NCBI RefSeq assembly: GCF_004127445.1
Contig: NZ_QEXM01000001.1
Span: forward strand, 1-64,000
Reading direction: 5' to 3'
DNA: 64,000 nucleotides
Source of the DNA: Streptomyces alfalfae
GTDB lineage: Bacteria; Actinomycetota; Actinomycetes; Streptomycetales; Streptomycetaceae
The notes under the pieces are model-generated. The model saw nothing but the letters and a program-made list of their open reading frames with translations, was not told where the DNA came from and made no database searches. The translations under genes were made by a program, and so were the position numbers. Below, in pieces: positions 43,601 to 51,920 of this stretch (the stretch's first letter is position 1; each line of letters opens with the position of its first letter).

Positions 43601-43746
43601 GCCTGCGGCTCGCCCGTGCCGGGGCCCCCGGCTCCCGCGAGGGGGGCGCCCGTGGCGCGGGCGAGCGCTTCGTTCAAGAGGCCCAGTTCATCGGTGCGAC
43701 CGACGAAGACGGGGCTCACGGACCTGGTCTCCACAGCGGCGAGCAT
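40657..43746 (-). CDS. LAL-type LuxR regulator (large ATP-binding)
   Basis: 1029 aa from ATG 43746; GTG 43734 is an alternative and an in-frame start at 43824 is unlikely. AAA ATPase domain at the N-terminus: FVGRTDELGLLNEAL, Walker A LLLGGEAGVGKTRLV, Walker B VVIALEDLHWADTSTRHLL. The middle 550 residues are helical TPR-like repeats. The C-terminal LuxR HTH is LTSRERDVLRLVAVGRSNRQIAEELFIS and HVSNILAKL, near residues 955-1015. LAL proteins activate catabolic or antibiotic genes on binding ATP and an inducer. No target operon adjoins it. Confidence 0.92.
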   Translation of the reverse strand: MLAAVETRSVSPVFVGRTDELGLLNEALARATGAPLAGAGGPGTGEPQALLLGGEAGVGKTRLVEEFTAAAEKQGAVVALGGCVEIGADGLPFAPFSTALRALRRRLPEELAAAAEGQEEELARLLPELAAPAPHGHGGRSDEQGMARLFELTARLLERLSRERTVVIALEDLHWADTSTRHLLAYLFRTLRGGRLVLLATYRADDIHRRHPLRPLLAELDRMRTVRRIELGRFSKDEVARQMAGILAAEPEPSLVDDIFDRSDGNAFFVEELAVAAHGGSCAGLTDSLRDLLLVRVEELPEDTQRVARIVAEGGSTVEYPLLAEVVGLGEDDLIEALRAAVGANILLASPDGDGYRFRHSLVREAVSDDLLPGERSRINRRFAEALEADPALVAADQRAARLATYWYHAHDAAKALPAVLRASVEARRRHAYAEQLRLLERAMELWDDAPEDVREELRSADYVEGYPACGGDPAEPLRYLDLMAEATVAGRLSGERDRALKITKRALRLLADDKDPLRAAWFWVSRSRLVSTLGRGDGWDEIARAQELMRGLPPSEVHADVLVHRASWGMLHAPGPETMAAAERAVEYARMVKADTIELNARLTRGNLLIEAGDPETGLAEMYEVRDRVVEQGLVTDLSRAHINLPSALEGVGRSAESVKVAMEGIEFCRKYGLMDTEGWVWGNAAESLLSLGRWDEAAEAVVQTHRCAQSAKPRGSAAQCSARMALYRGDHAAATRHLQSACHHYGTHDPQPQYTLPLAAIALGIAAAEGRVLDGRAEVERGLAAGLPFGTYKYGWPLLLAAAAMEADARGLPAAEPGRPAAVARIREVTKSLATPIPLWRAYDEWTRAELLRSEDRDGPADWAAVAAAVEPLGRPYDLARVRLRLAEALLAPDAPDRDSAARLLRQARETAERLGARPLTEAITGLAQRARLALDPAEPVRAPAAPADPAEALGLTSRERDVLRLVAVGRSNRQIAEELFISPKTASVHVSNILAKLSVTGRGEAAALAHRLRLFPPGGERAEASG

Positions 43747-43825
43747 CGCACAGTGTGCTGACGGGGTGACACCGGATGTCCGGGAAGTGATCTCCGGCGG
43801 AACCGTCCCCGCCCCGCCTCTCATC

Positions 43826-44005
43826 TCAGGTGGTCCGTGCGGGACGGGCCTTCCAGGCGGGCGCGCTCACCCGCCCCTCGGCTTCGTCGCGTGCCGAGGG
43901 GCGGGCGGCGGTGCGGACGCGGCGGGCCTCGCGGACCAGGCGGCGGCGGTCGGCCTCCCGGGTCAGCTCGGCGGCGCGCAGCTGGTGCATCTCGTACTCG
44001 AACAT
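43826..44005 (-). CDS. 59-aa basic helical protein
   Basis: ATG 44005 (MFEYEMHQLRAAELTREADRR) is preferred, with GAGGGG about 8 nt upstream. ATG 44035 (MTPQGPEGYEM) lies inside a perfect inverted repeat and is less likely. The product is a single charged helix rich in Arg, Glu and Ala ending in ARPART, with the MFEYE-(Q/H)-LR-AEL start seen in many small Streptomyces proteins of unknown role. It is 79 bases upstream of the LAL gene on the same strand. Confidence 0.6.
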   Translation of the reverse strand: MFEYEMHQLRAAELTREADRRRLVREARRVRTAARPSARDEAEGRVSAPAWKARPARTT

Positions 44006-44025
44006 CTCGTACCCCTCGGGTCCCT

Positions 44026-44056
44026 GTGGTGTCATCGCTCTCTGCGATGACACCAC
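44026..44056. promoter_or_regulatory. 31-bp inverted repeat upstream of the 59-aa gene
   Basis: GTGGTGTCATCGC and GCGATGACACCAC are perfect 13-bp arms around TCTCT. It is the longest perfect inverted repeat in the window not next to a stop codon: it lies 21 bases upstream of ATG 44005 and 75 bases before the GC hairpin that ends the next operon. Size and placement fit an operator. Confidence 0.6.
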
Positions 44057-44131
44057 TCTCGTCTCCCAGGGGGGTCCCTCACATCGGGCGACTGCCGCAT
44101 CTGTGCGGGGCCGGGGGCCTTACCCACGACA

Positions 44132-44168
44132 AGGGGCGGGGCGGGGGCCTTAGTCCCCTGCCCCGCCC
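44132..44168 (-). terminator. Terminator after the 203-aa membrane protein gene
   Basis: GGGGCGGGGC / GCCCCGCCCC, perfect 10-bp arms, 17-nt loop, 24 bases after the stop at 44193. Confidence 0.65.
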
Positions 44169-44192
44169 CTGCCTTAGACGCGGTCCCGTGGT

Positions 44193-44804
44193 CTAGGAAG
44201 GTGCTGAGGGAAGCCCGAGCAGCAGGTCGGAGTACTTGGCGATGGCCAGGAGCAGTCCGATCACGCCGAGCGCGACGCCCGCCCACGACACCGACTTGAT
44301 CCAGGGCGCCTGCTCCTTGCCGGGGGCGCCGAACGCGGGCCTGACGAGCACGACGAAGCCGATGACCAGCGCCGCGAGCGCGAAGATGCCGGCGATCAGC
44401 GCGGTGATCTTCCAGGAGTCCCCGTACAGGGCCTGGATCTGGCCGGCGACGCTCGCGGACTGGGCGGTCTCCAGCTGGCCGATGATGTTCGAGCGGGCGC
44501 CCGCGACGGTGCCGAGCCAGCCGCCGGAGAGGCCGACGACGCCGAGCGCGACGGAGACGACGGCCGCGGCGCCCTGGCCGACACCCGCGGACTTCGCCGC
44601 AGCGCCGGGCTCCTCGTCGGACTCCGCGTCCACGTCCGCGTCATCGGCGGCGTCGGCCGGCTCGGCGGCCTTGGTGACGTCGACCTCGGCCGCGCCCTTC
44701 TTCGGTTCCGGCGTCCCCGAGCCGGTCGCTCCCTCGGTCTCGGCGGCGTCCTCGGCCCCGGTGGCATCCTGCGCCCCGGCCGCGTCCTCTGTCTTGGTAG
44801 CCAT
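44193..44804 (-). CDS. Membrane protein with acidic N-terminal tail
   Basis: 203 aa from ATG 44804. Residues 1-75 are low-complexity acidic (Glu/Asp/Ala/Thr: MATKTEDAAGAQDATGAEDA...). Three transmembrane segments follow: ~78-102 (GAAAVVSVALGVVGLSGGW), ~133-158 (ALIAGIFALAALVIGFVVLV) and ~173-195 (WAGVALGVIGLLLAIAKYSDLL). No known domain recognised. It lies 35 bases after the GNAT gene, in an apparent MMPL-GNAT-membrane protein operon. Confidence 0.7.
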   Translation of the reverse strand: MATKTEDAAGAQDATGAEDAAETEGATGSGTPEPKKGAAEVDVTKAAEPADAADDADVDAESDEEPGAAAKSAGVGQGAAAVVSVALGVVGLSGGWLGTVAGARSNIIGQLETAQSASVAGQIQALYGDSWKITALIAGIFALAALVIGFVVLVRPAFGAPGKEQAPWIKSVSWAGVALGVIGLLLAIAKYSDLLLGLPSAPS

Positions 44805-44839
44805 GCGAGGCACCGTACGGACGCTGTCTGAGAGCCGTC

Positions 44840-45397
44840 TTAACGAACGTCCCGTGCCGCGCGCCACTCCGGGGCCAGCACGGACCACACCTCCATGTCG
44901 TGGCGTATCCCCTGCCACGGGAAGCTCTCGCGCAGCACGCCGTCCTTGGTGAACCCCAGGCGCGCGGCCGTGGCCTTGCTGCGGTCGTTGCGCGAGGAGA
45001 CCAGCCACTCGATCCGGTGCATGCCGCGCCGGTCGACGGCCCAGTCGATGAGGACGCGCGAGGCCCGGGTGACCAGGCCGCGCCCGGCCGCCGAGGGCTC
45101 CAGCCAGACGCCGATCTCGCAGCCGTCGACGCTGGTGTCGAAGATCCGGAACAGGACGCCGCCGACCAGCGTGCCGTCCAGCCAGATGCCGTACAGGCGC
45201 CCGGTGTCGGCCGCCTGCTTGTCGGCGTACCGCTGGAGGACGCCCCGCGCCGATTCGAGGTCCTCGGCGAGGACGGTCAGGGGCACGTACGGCCCCGCGT
45301 ACTCCCGTGCCCGCTCGACGTGGTCCAGGAACTCCTCGGCCTGCCACGGTTCGATCGGCCTCAGTTCCGCGCCCTCACCCAGCGATGTCGCGAACAT
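44840..45397 (-). CDS. GNAT N-acetyltransferase, RimJ/RimL type
   Basis: 185 aa from ATG 45397, which lies 23 bases inside the end of the MMPL gene. Acetyl-CoA site: GCEIGVWLEPSAAGRGLVTRASRVLIDWA with the (R/Q)xxGxG/A-like AGRGLV loop, then HRIEWLVSSRNDRSKATAARLGFTKDGVLRES, the RimJ C-terminal block (quoted in part). Probably acetylates a protein or small-molecule amine. Overlap with MMPL implies coupled translation. Confidence 0.87.
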   Translation of the reverse strand: MFATSLGEGAELRPIEPWQAEEFLDHVERAREYAGPYVPLTVLAEDLESARGVLQRYADKQAADTGRLYGIWLDGTLVGGVLFRIFDTSVDGCEIGVWLEPSAAGRGLVTRASRVLIDWAVDRRGMHRIEWLVSSRNDRSKATAARLGFTKDGVLRESFPWQGIRHDMEVWSVLAPEWRAARDVR

Positions 45398-47627
45398 CCC
45401 GGTCTTCCACCCCGCTCATGTCGTCGGCCGCGTCCCCCTGTGCCGGGATCCTGCCACGCGTGCCGCCCCCGGTCGAACGACTTTCGGGCGGCTCCACGCT
45501 GATGCGCGGCAGCAGCCGGTCCAGGCTTCGCGGGAGCCACCAGTTGGCGCCGCCGAGCAGGTGCATCAGGGCGGGCACCAGGAGCGTGCGCAGGACGAAG
45601 GCGTCGAGCGTCACGGCCGCGGCGAGGGCGATGCCGAACATCGCGATGACGCGGTCGCCGCTGAGCACGAAGGCGAGGAAGACGGAGATCATGATGACGG
45701 CGGCCGAGTTGATCACCCGGCTGGTCTCGGCCAGACCCACCCGCACCGCCCGCCGGTTGTCGCCGGTCGCCAGCCACTCCTCGTACATCCGGCTGACCAG
45801 GAAGACCTGGTAGTCCATGGAGAGGCCGAAGAGGACGGAGACCATGATCACGGGCAGGAAGGGCTCGATGGGACCCGCCCTGCCGAGGCCGAGCAGTTCG
45901 CTCCCCCAGCCCCACTGGAAGACCACGACGACGACGCCGAAGGCGGAGGCGACGGCCGCGACGTTCATCACGGCGGCCTTGAGCGGGATGCCGACCGAGC
46001 GGAAGGCGAGCAGGAGCAGCACGCAGCCGAGGCCGATGACGACGCCCACGAAGAGCGGCAGCTTCGAGACGATGACCTCGGCGAAGTCGTCGTAGCTCGC
46101 GGTCACACCGCCGACCACCACGTCCAGGGAGCTGTCCCGCTCGGCCTGCGGCAGGACGTCCTCGCGCAGCCGGTCGACGAGCGCGCTGGTCGCCTTGGAC
46201 TGGGGGGCGGAGTCGGGGACGACGGTGAGGAAGGCGGTGCGGCCGTGTTCGTCGTACGTCGCCGGGCTCACGGAGGCGACGCCCTCGGTCGTCCGCAGCA
46301 CCGTGCCGAGGGTGTCGAGGGCGACGCGGTCCCCGGCGCCGTAGACCTCGCTGACCAGCGTCAGGGGGCCGTTGACGCCGGGTCCGAAGCCCGCCCCGAG
46401 CAGGTCGTAGGCCTGCCGGGTGGTGCTGGACGCGGGGTTGTTGCCCTGGTCGGAGGTGCCGAGGTGCAGGGCGAGGGCGGGCAGCGCGAGCACGGCCATG
46501 ACGCACACCGCGAGGGCGCCGAGCAGCTTCGGCCTGCGCTCGACGAAGGCGGCCCAGCGGGCGGCGAACCCGGTCGGCAGCTCCGGCTGGGGCCCGTGCT
46601 CGGCGAGGCGGCGCCGCTCCCCGCGGCTGAGGGCGCGCGGGCCGATGAAGGACAGCAGGGCGGGCAGCAGCGTCACCGCGGCGGCGACGGTGAGGACGAC
46701 GGTCAGCGAGGCGGCGATCGCGACGCCGTTGAGGAAGCCGAGCCGCAGGATGAGCATGCCGAGCAGGGCGATGCAGACGGTGGCGCCCGCGAAGACGACG
46801 GCGCGCCCGGTGGTGGCGACGGCACGCTCGGCGGCGACCGCCACCGGCAGCCCGCGTTTGAGGCCCTTGCGGTGCCGGGTGACGATGAACAGGGCGTAGT
46901 CGATCCCGACGCCGAGGCCGATCAGGGTGCCGAGCATCGGCGCGAAGTCCGCGACGGTCGTGACGTGGCCGAGCAGCACGATCCCCGCGTACGCCGTGCC
47001 CACGGAGACCAGGGCGGTCGCGATCGGCAGCGCGGCCGCGGCGAGCGAGCCGAAGGCGAGGAAGAGCACGACGGCGGCGACGGCCACCCCGACGATCTCG
47101 GCCGCCTCGGCGCCCTTGGGCTCGGTGAGCCCGATGGCGGTGCCGCCGAGCTCGACCTGGAGACCGGAGGACTCGGCGGCCCTGGCGGTGTCGACGACCC
47201 GCCGGGCGTCGGCCTCGGCGATGTCGTCGGCCTGTTCCCGGAAGGTGACGGTGGCGTAGGCGGTCCTGCCGTCCTCGCTGATCCGCCCGGCTCCCTCGGC
47301 GCCGTAGGGGCCGGTCACCGAAGCCACTGCGGGCTGCCGGGCGATGTCGTCGAGGGCGTCGGACACGGTGCGTTCGACGTCGGCGGCGCGGACGGAGGCG
47401 CCGGGTCCGGTGTGCCAGACGACGGTGCCGCTGTCCCCGCCGAGCCCGTGGAACCGCTCGTCGAGGAGGTGCGCGGCACGGCCCGACTCGGTGCCGGGGA
47501 CCTCGTAGTCGTTCGAGTACGCGCTCCCGGCGACGGCGGCGGCCGTCGCGGCGCCGCCGAGGGCGAGGAGCCAGAAGAGCACGGCGAGTAGGCGGTGCCT
47601 GACGCACCAGCGGGCGAGTGCTGCCAC
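45375..47627 (-). CDS. MMPL family (RND-type) transporter
   Basis: 750 aa from GTG 47627 after AGGGAGCC. Two repeats of one plus five membrane helices with large external loops (residues ~40-170 and ~395-520). Proton-relay motifs GLGVGIDYALFIVTRHRKG in the first half and FGLSMDYQVFLVSRMYEEW in the second. MMPL proteins export lipids or drugs in actinobacteria. No biosynthetic cluster adjoins it; the downstream GNAT gene overlaps it. Confidence 0.92.
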   Translation of the reverse strand: MAALARWCVRHRLLAVLFWLLALGGAATAAAVAGSAYSNDYEVPGTESGRAAHLLDERFHGLGGDSGTVVWHTGPGASVRAADVERTVSDALDDIARQPAVASVTGPYGAEGAGRISEDGRTAYATVTFREQADDIAEADARRVVDTARAAESSGLQVELGGTAIGLTEPKGAEAAEIVGVAVAAVVLFLAFGSLAAAALPIATALVSVGTAYAGIVLLGHVTTVADFAPMLGTLIGLGVGIDYALFIVTRHRKGLKRGLPVAVAAERAVATTGRAVVFAGATVCIALLGMLILRLGFLNGVAIAASLTVVLTVAAAVTLLPALLSFIGPRALSRGERRRLAEHGPQPELPTGFAARWAAFVERRPKLLGALAVCVMAVLALPALALHLGTSDQGNNPASSTTRQAYDLLGAGFGPGVNGPLTLVSEVYGAGDRVALDTLGTVLRTTEGVASVSPATYDEHGRTAFLTVVPDSAPQSKATSALVDRLREDVLPQAERDSSLDVVVGGVTASYDDFAEVIVSKLPLFVGVVIGLGCVLLLLAFRSVGIPLKAAVMNVAAVASAFGVVVVVFQWGWGSELLGLGRAGPIEPFLPVIMVSVLFGLSMDYQVFLVSRMYEEWLATGDNRRAVRVGLAETSRVINSAAVIMISVFLAFVLSGDRVIAMFGIALAAAVTLDAFVLRTLLVPALMHLLGGANWWLPRSLDRLLPRISVEPPESRSTGGGTRGRIPAQGDAADDMSGVEDRDVRDIAG

Positions 47628-47793
47628 GGACCGGCTCCCTGGATGTTGCGTGGATCTTTACCGGGAGCAGCGGTGATCAGCTGAACAAGGGCCCGCAAAG
47701 AACACATGAGCGGCGACCTGCGCGCCTGGACCACCTTGGCAGCATTTGATGATCCTTGGTCCGTTTCGTGGCCTTCCTCACAAGAGCACAAGG

Positions 47794-47828
47794 GGTGCGC
47801 GGAGGCCTCACAGGCGTCTCCGCGCACC
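47794..47828 (-). terminator. Terminator after the phospholipase gene
   Basis: GGTGCGCGGAG / CTCCGCGCACC, perfect 11-bp arms with a 13-nt loop, 11 bases after the stop at 47840. Confidence 0.7.
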
Positions 47829-47839
47829 GGCTCCGGGCG

Positions 47840-49942
47840 TCAGCCCGAGACGCTCGCGCGGCCGTTCTCGATGTGGCCCATGAGCCTGCGGTGGAACGCC
47901 TTGTCGGAGTCTGCGGTGACCTCGACGTCGTACCAGCCGTGCTCGTCCTCGGTCCGCCAGGCGACGGTGCGGCTGCTGCCGGGCCGCACCCGGACGGTGC
48001 GCGTCCGCGACCTGACGTCGTCCTCGTCCACGTACCCGAGCGGCCTGACCGTGAAGACGAGTTCCCCGCGGCCCCGGTTGGCCAGCGTCAGGTGGATCTC
48101 ACGGCGGGTGATCGCGGAGGTGAGCCGCGCGCCGCCCTCCTTGCCGCCCTTGAACTCGCGCCGGAAGCCGTTGGGGCCGGTGATGGTGAAGTCGTAGCGG
48201 TCGCCGGCCACCGGCACGGTCCAGGCGCCCTTGCGCACGACGTCCTGGTGCTGGGGGGCCGGGAACTCGCCGGCGTAGGGGTAGAGCGCGAAGTGCGCGC
48301 TGGAGCGGCCGCCGTTGCGCAGCCGCACGGTGAGCGCGCCGCCCTCGTCCGGCCGCGCGTCCGCGTCGGGCTGGTACGGCAGCGGGCGCGCGCGGCGGAC
48401 GCCGGGCTCCTGGACGGGCATGGCCTGCTGCTGCGGCGGTCGCGGGGCCCAGCGGCCGCTGAACGCGGGGATGGCTCCCGGCTGCTCGATCTCGGGCATG
48501 CGGTGGGCGCGCCGGAAGTCGAAGGCGCCGGTGAGGTCGCCGGTGACCTTGCGGCGCCAGGCGCTGATGTTGGGCTCCTCGACGCCGGTCCACTTCTCCA
48601 GGAAGCGCACGACGGAGGTGTGGTCGAAGACCTCGGAGGAGACGTAGCCGCCGACGGTCCACGGCGAGACGACGAGCATCGGCACGCGCACGCCGAGCCC
48701 GGTCGGCCTGCCGTTCCAGCGCTCGGCGCGCTCCGCCTCGGAGTCGCCGCCGGGTACGGGCGGCGGGACGTGGTCGAAGAAGCCGTCGTTCTCGTCGTAG
48801 TTGATGAAGACGGCGGTACGGCGCCACACCTCGGGACGGGAGGCGAGCGCGTCGAGGATCTTGTAGACGATGGTCGCGCTGTGGATCGGCGACGAGACGC
48901 TGGGGTGCTCGGAGTCGACGGCGGAGGGCACCAGGTAGCTGACCTTCGCGAGCCTGCCGTCGGCGACGTCCTCGGCGAACTTCTGGGCGAGGGCGCCGGT
49001 GGGCACGCGCCGCAGGCCGCGCTCGAAGAGGGACCGCTCGCGCTTGTCGAGGGTGCGGACGCCGTCCTCCAGGTCGGCGAGCAGCCGCGCGCGCTTGGTC
49101 TCGTCCTTGGCGTCGCGCACCTTGGCGTAGAAGGCCTCCATGTAGGTGAGGCCGGTCTTGGCGAGCACCTTGCGGGCGATGGCCTTGAAGGTGGTGAAGA
49201 ACTCGATCTGGTTGTCGGTGAAGTTCTCCCACTCGGTGTACGTCCGCCAGCTCACGCCGGCCTTCTCCAGACGTTCGGCGTACGTGCCCCAGTCGTAGCC
49301 CGGGTGGGTGCCCTCGGCGTAGGCGTCGTTGCCGACGGCCCGCCCGCCGTTCGCCTCGTAGCCGGTCTTGCCGCTCCACAGGTGGTTGCGGTTGGGGCTG
49401 GTGGAGGAGTGGATGGAGGAGTGGTAGGCGTCGCAGACGGTGAAGGTGTCGGCGAGTTCGTAGTGCAGCGGGATGTCCTCGCGCGTGTAGTGCGCCATGG
49501 TCGCCGCCGTCTTGGCGGTGATCCAGCCGTCCATCCAGCCGTCGTGCCAGGCCTTGGCGCCGCCGTTCCAGGAGTGGTCCAGGTCGCCGATGTACTGGAG
49601 GTCCTTCTTCTGCGTCTCGGCGGCCTGCCGGACGGAGAACGGCAGGACCGAGCGGGACCCGTCGGGCTGCTCGAAGACGGACCTCCCGCCGGGCAGCCGG
49701 ATGGCGTTGCGGTCACCGAAGCCGCGTACGCCGCGCAGGGAGCCGAAGTAGTGGTCGAAGGAACGGTTCTCCTGCATGAGGATCACCACGTGCTCGATCG
49801 AGTCGAGCCCGCCGTGGCCCTTCGGCGGCCCCTGCGCGAGCGCCTGCTGCAGCGAGGGCGGCAGGAAGGAGCCGACGGCCGCGGCGCCGAGTGCGCCTCC
49901 ACCGACCGCCATCAGCCGTCTGCGCGAAATCTCCGGAGTCAC
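47840..49942 (-). CDS. Tat-exported phosphocholine-type phospholipase C
   Basis: 700 aa from GTG 49942 with GGGAGGT 6 nt upstream. A Tat signal ISRRRLMAVGGGALGAA is at residues ~4-20. The alkaline-phosphatase-superfamily esterase domain begins HVVILMQENRSFDHYFG and includes LWSGKTGYEANGGRA, FINYDENDGFFDHVPPP and VVSPWTVGGYVSSE. Two C-terminal DUF756 beta domains (~490-690; GALTVRLRNGGRSSAHF, REIHLTLANRGRGELVFTV) are typical of Pseudomonas PlcH/N relatives. It hydrolyses phosphatidylcholine or sphingomyelin-like lipids outside the cell. The promoter suggests phosphate control. Confidence 0.92.
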   Translation of the reverse strand: MTPEISRRRLMAVGGGALGAAAVGSFLPPSLQQALAQGPPKGHGGLDSIEHVVILMQENRSFDHYFGSLRGVRGFGDRNAIRLPGGRSVFEQPDGSRSVLPFSVRQAAETQKKDLQYIGDLDHSWNGGAKAWHDGWMDGWITAKTAATMAHYTREDIPLHYELADTFTVCDAYHSSIHSSTSPNRNHLWSGKTGYEANGGRAVGNDAYAEGTHPGYDWGTYAERLEKAGVSWRTYTEWENFTDNQIEFFTTFKAIARKVLAKTGLTYMEAFYAKVRDAKDETKRARLLADLEDGVRTLDKRERSLFERGLRRVPTGALAQKFAEDVADGRLAKVSYLVPSAVDSEHPSVSSPIHSATIVYKILDALASRPEVWRRTAVFINYDENDGFFDHVPPPVPGGDSEAERAERWNGRPTGLGVRVPMLVVSPWTVGGYVSSEVFDHTSVVRFLEKWTGVEEPNISAWRRKVTGDLTGAFDFRRAHRMPEIEQPGAIPAFSGRWAPRPPQQQAMPVQEPGVRRARPLPYQPDADARPDEGGALTVRLRNGGRSSAHFALYPYAGEFPAPQHQDVVRKGAWTVPVAGDRYDFTITGPNGFRREFKGGKEGGARLTSAITRREIHLTLANRGRGELVFTVRPLGYVDEDDVRSRTRTVRVRPGSSRTVAWRTEDEHGWYDVEVTADSDKAFHRRLMGHIENGRASVSG

Positions 49943-50012
49943 GTATGACCTCCCTGTGTCCTGGCCGACAGTCAATGGTTCTCGGCTGACCCATGTGATC
50001 TGTACGGCGGGG

Positions 50013-50041
50013 ACGCTAGTGACGTCCGGTTGACGTGTGAA
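50013..50041 (-). promoter_or_regulatory. Promoter of the phospholipase gene
   Basis: Minus-strand TTCACA (50036-50041) and TAGCGT (50013-50018) with a 17-bp spacer. Around the -35 the sequence reads in 11-nt steps, CTTCACACGTC then AACCGGACGTC, loosely like PHO-box repeats bound by PhoP in Streptomyces. The match is partial. Confidence 0.4.
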
Positions 50042-50088
50042 GGCCGCGGATCGAAGGAGAAGTGAACGTCCGAAAGGCGCCCACACGC

Positions 50089-50128
50089 GACAGGGGCGGC
50101 GCACCGGGTGGGGTGCGCCGCCCCTGTC
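50089..50128 (-). terminator. Terminator after gatB
   Basis: Perfect 17-bp arms, starting GACAGGGGCGGC and ending GCCGCCCCTGTC, around GGGTGG. It follows the gatB stop by 18 bases and is the longest terminator-type stem in the window. Confidence 0.8.
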
Positions 50129-50146
50129 GGGCGGGAAAGGGCCGGG

Positions 50147-51661
50147 TCAGCCCTCGCTGACGCCCAGCTTCTGCAGGATCAGCTCCTTGACGCGGGCCGC
50201 GTCGGCCTGGCCGCGGGTGGCCTTCATGACCGCGCCGACCAGGGCGCCCGCGGCGGCGACCTTGCCGCCGCGGATCTTGTCGGCGACGCCCGGGTTGCCG
50301 GCGATGGCCTCGTCGACGGCGGCCGTGAGCGCGCCCTCGTCCGAGACGACCTTCAGGCCGCGCTTCTCGACGACCTCGTCCGGGGCGCCCTCACCCTTCA
50401 GGACGCCCTCGATGACCTGGCGGGCCAGCTTGTCGTTCAGGTCGCCCTTGGCGACGAGCTCCGTGACCCGGGCGACGTGCTCCGGGGTGATCGGGAGCGC
50501 GCCGAGCTCCACGCCCTGCTCGTTGGCGTGCCTGGCCAGCTCGCCCATCCACCACTTGCGGGCCGACGCGGCGTCCGCGCCCGCGTTGACGGTGGCGACG
50601 ATCGGGCCGATGGCGTCGGCGTTGAGGATCGACTGCATGTCGTGCTCGGAGACGCCCCACTCCTCGCGGAGCCGGTTGCGGCGGACCCGCGGCAGCTCCG
50701 GGAGGCCGGCGCGCAGCTCCTCGACCCACTCGCGGGACGGGGCGACGGGCACCAGGTCCGGCTCGGGGAAGTAGCGGTAGTCCTCGGCGTTGTCCTTGAT
50801 GCGGCCCGAGGTCGTGGAGCCGTCGTCCTCGTGGAAGTGCCGGGTCTCCTGGACGATCGTGCCGCCGCCGTTCAGGACGGCGGCGTGCCGCTGGATCTCG
50901 TAGCGCGCCGCGCGCTCCACGGAACGGAGCGAGTTGACGTTCTTCGTCTCCGAGCGCGTGCCGAACTCCTCGCGCCCGTGCGGGCGCAGCGAGAGGTTCA
51001 CGTCGCAGCGCATCTGGCCCTTGTCCATGCGGGCCTCGGAGACGCCGAGCGCCTTGATGAGCTCGCGCAGCTCGGCGACGTACGCCTTGGCGACCTCGGG
51101 GGCGCGCTCGCCCGCTCCCTCGATCGGCTTGGTGACGATCTCGATCAGCGGGATGCCGGCGCGGTTGTAGTCCAGGAGCGAGTGCGAGGCGCCGTGGATG
51201 CGGCCCGTCGCGCCGCCCACGTGCGTGGACTTGCCGGTGTCCTCCTCCATGTGGGCGCGCTCGATCTCCACGCGGAAGACCTCGCCGTCCTCCAGCTGGA
51301 CGTCCAGATAGCCGTTGAAGGCGATCGGCTCGTCGTACTGCGAGGTCTGGAAGTTCTTCGGCATGTCCGGATAGAAGTAGTTCTTCCGGGCGAAGCGGCA
51401 CCACTCGGCGATCTCGCAGTGCAGCGCGAGGCCGATCTTGATGGCGGACTCGACGCCGATCTCGTTGACGACCGGCAGCGCGCCGGGCAGGCCGAGGCAG
51501 GTCGGGCAGGTCTGGCTGTTCGCCTCCTGCTTGAGCGTCGTCGAGCAGCCGCAGAACATCTTGGTCCTGGTGCCGAGCTCGACGTGGACCTCAAGGCCCA
51601 TGACGGGGTCGTACGCCGCGAGGGCTTCCTCGTACGACACCAGGTCAGTAGTGACAGTCAC
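50147..51661 (-). CDS. gatB: Aspartyl/glutamyl-tRNA amidotransferase subunit B
   Basis: 504 aa from ATG 51661. Kinase-like subunit that activates Glu-tRNA(Gln) or Asp-tRNA(Asn). Landmarks: [23 protein letters not shown] with zinc ligands CGC...[45 protein letters not shown] and [16 protein letters not shown]. The C-terminal YqeY-like tail domain ([22 protein letters not shown]) binds tRNA. Fourth gene of gatC-gatA-80aa-gatB. Confidence 0.97.
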   Translation of the reverse strand: MTVTTDLVSYEEALAAYDPVMGLEVHVELGTRTKMFCGCSTTLKQEANSQTCPTCLGLPGALPVVNEIGVESAIKIGLALHCEIAEWCRFARKNYFYPDMPKNFQTSQYDEPIAFNGYLDVQLEDGEVFRVEIERAHMEEDTGKSTHVGGATGRIHGASHSLLDYNRAGIPLIEIVTKPIEGAGERAPEVAKAYVAELRELIKALGVSEARMDKGQMRCDVNLSLRPHGREEFGTRSETKNVNSLRSVERAARYEIQRHAAVLNGGGTIVQETRHFHEDDGSTTSGRIKDNAEDYRYFPEPDLVPVAPSREWVEELRAGLPELPRVRRNRLREEWGVSEHDMQSILNADAIGPIVATVNAGADAASARKWWMGELARHANEQGVELGALPITPEHVARVTELVAKGDLNDKLARQVIEGVLKGEGAPDEVVEKRGLKVVSDEGALTAAVDEAIAGNPGVADKIRGGKVAAAGALVGAVMKATRGQADAARVKELILQKLGVSEG

Positions 51662-51677
51662 GGTGTAACTTTCCCTC

Positions 51678-51920
51678 TCAGCCCAGCAGGACGTCGTCGT
51701 CGCCGAGCTTCTTCAGCTCGCGGTAGAGCAGTGCGAGGCCGGTGACGATGGCGGCAGCGGAGACAGCGGCATCGATGAGGCGCAGCGTGTCGTGTTCCTT
51801 GCGGGCCATCCTGGCCTGCTTGACGACGGCGATCGCCCCGAAGGCGGTCGTGCCCATCGAAAGGTACGCGCCGGGCTTGGAATTCTTGAAACCCTTGGCC
51901 TTGGCAGTCATGGGACTCAT
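51678..51920 (-). CDS. 80-aa small membrane-associated protein between gatA and gatB
   Basis: ATG 51920 overlaps the gatA stop (ATGA), so it is translationally coupled; ATG 51911 is an alternative. Basic start [23 protein letters not shown], a weak hydrophobic stretch [17 protein letters not shown], and one probable transmembrane helix [22 protein letters not shown] (residues ~48-69) before an acidic end. No family recognised. It is not part of known GatCAB. 16 bases separate it from gatB. Confidence 0.72.
   Translation of the reverse strand: MSPMTAKAKGFKNSKPGAYLSMGTTAFGAIAVVKQARMARKEHDTLRLIDAAVSAAAIVTGLALLYRELKKLGDDDVLLG

Noticed and set aside
44895..47591. An 898-codon plus-strand frame with Asp/Glu/Gly-rich repeats
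   Set aside because: Exact antisense of the MMPL and GNAT genes; no start site or homology.
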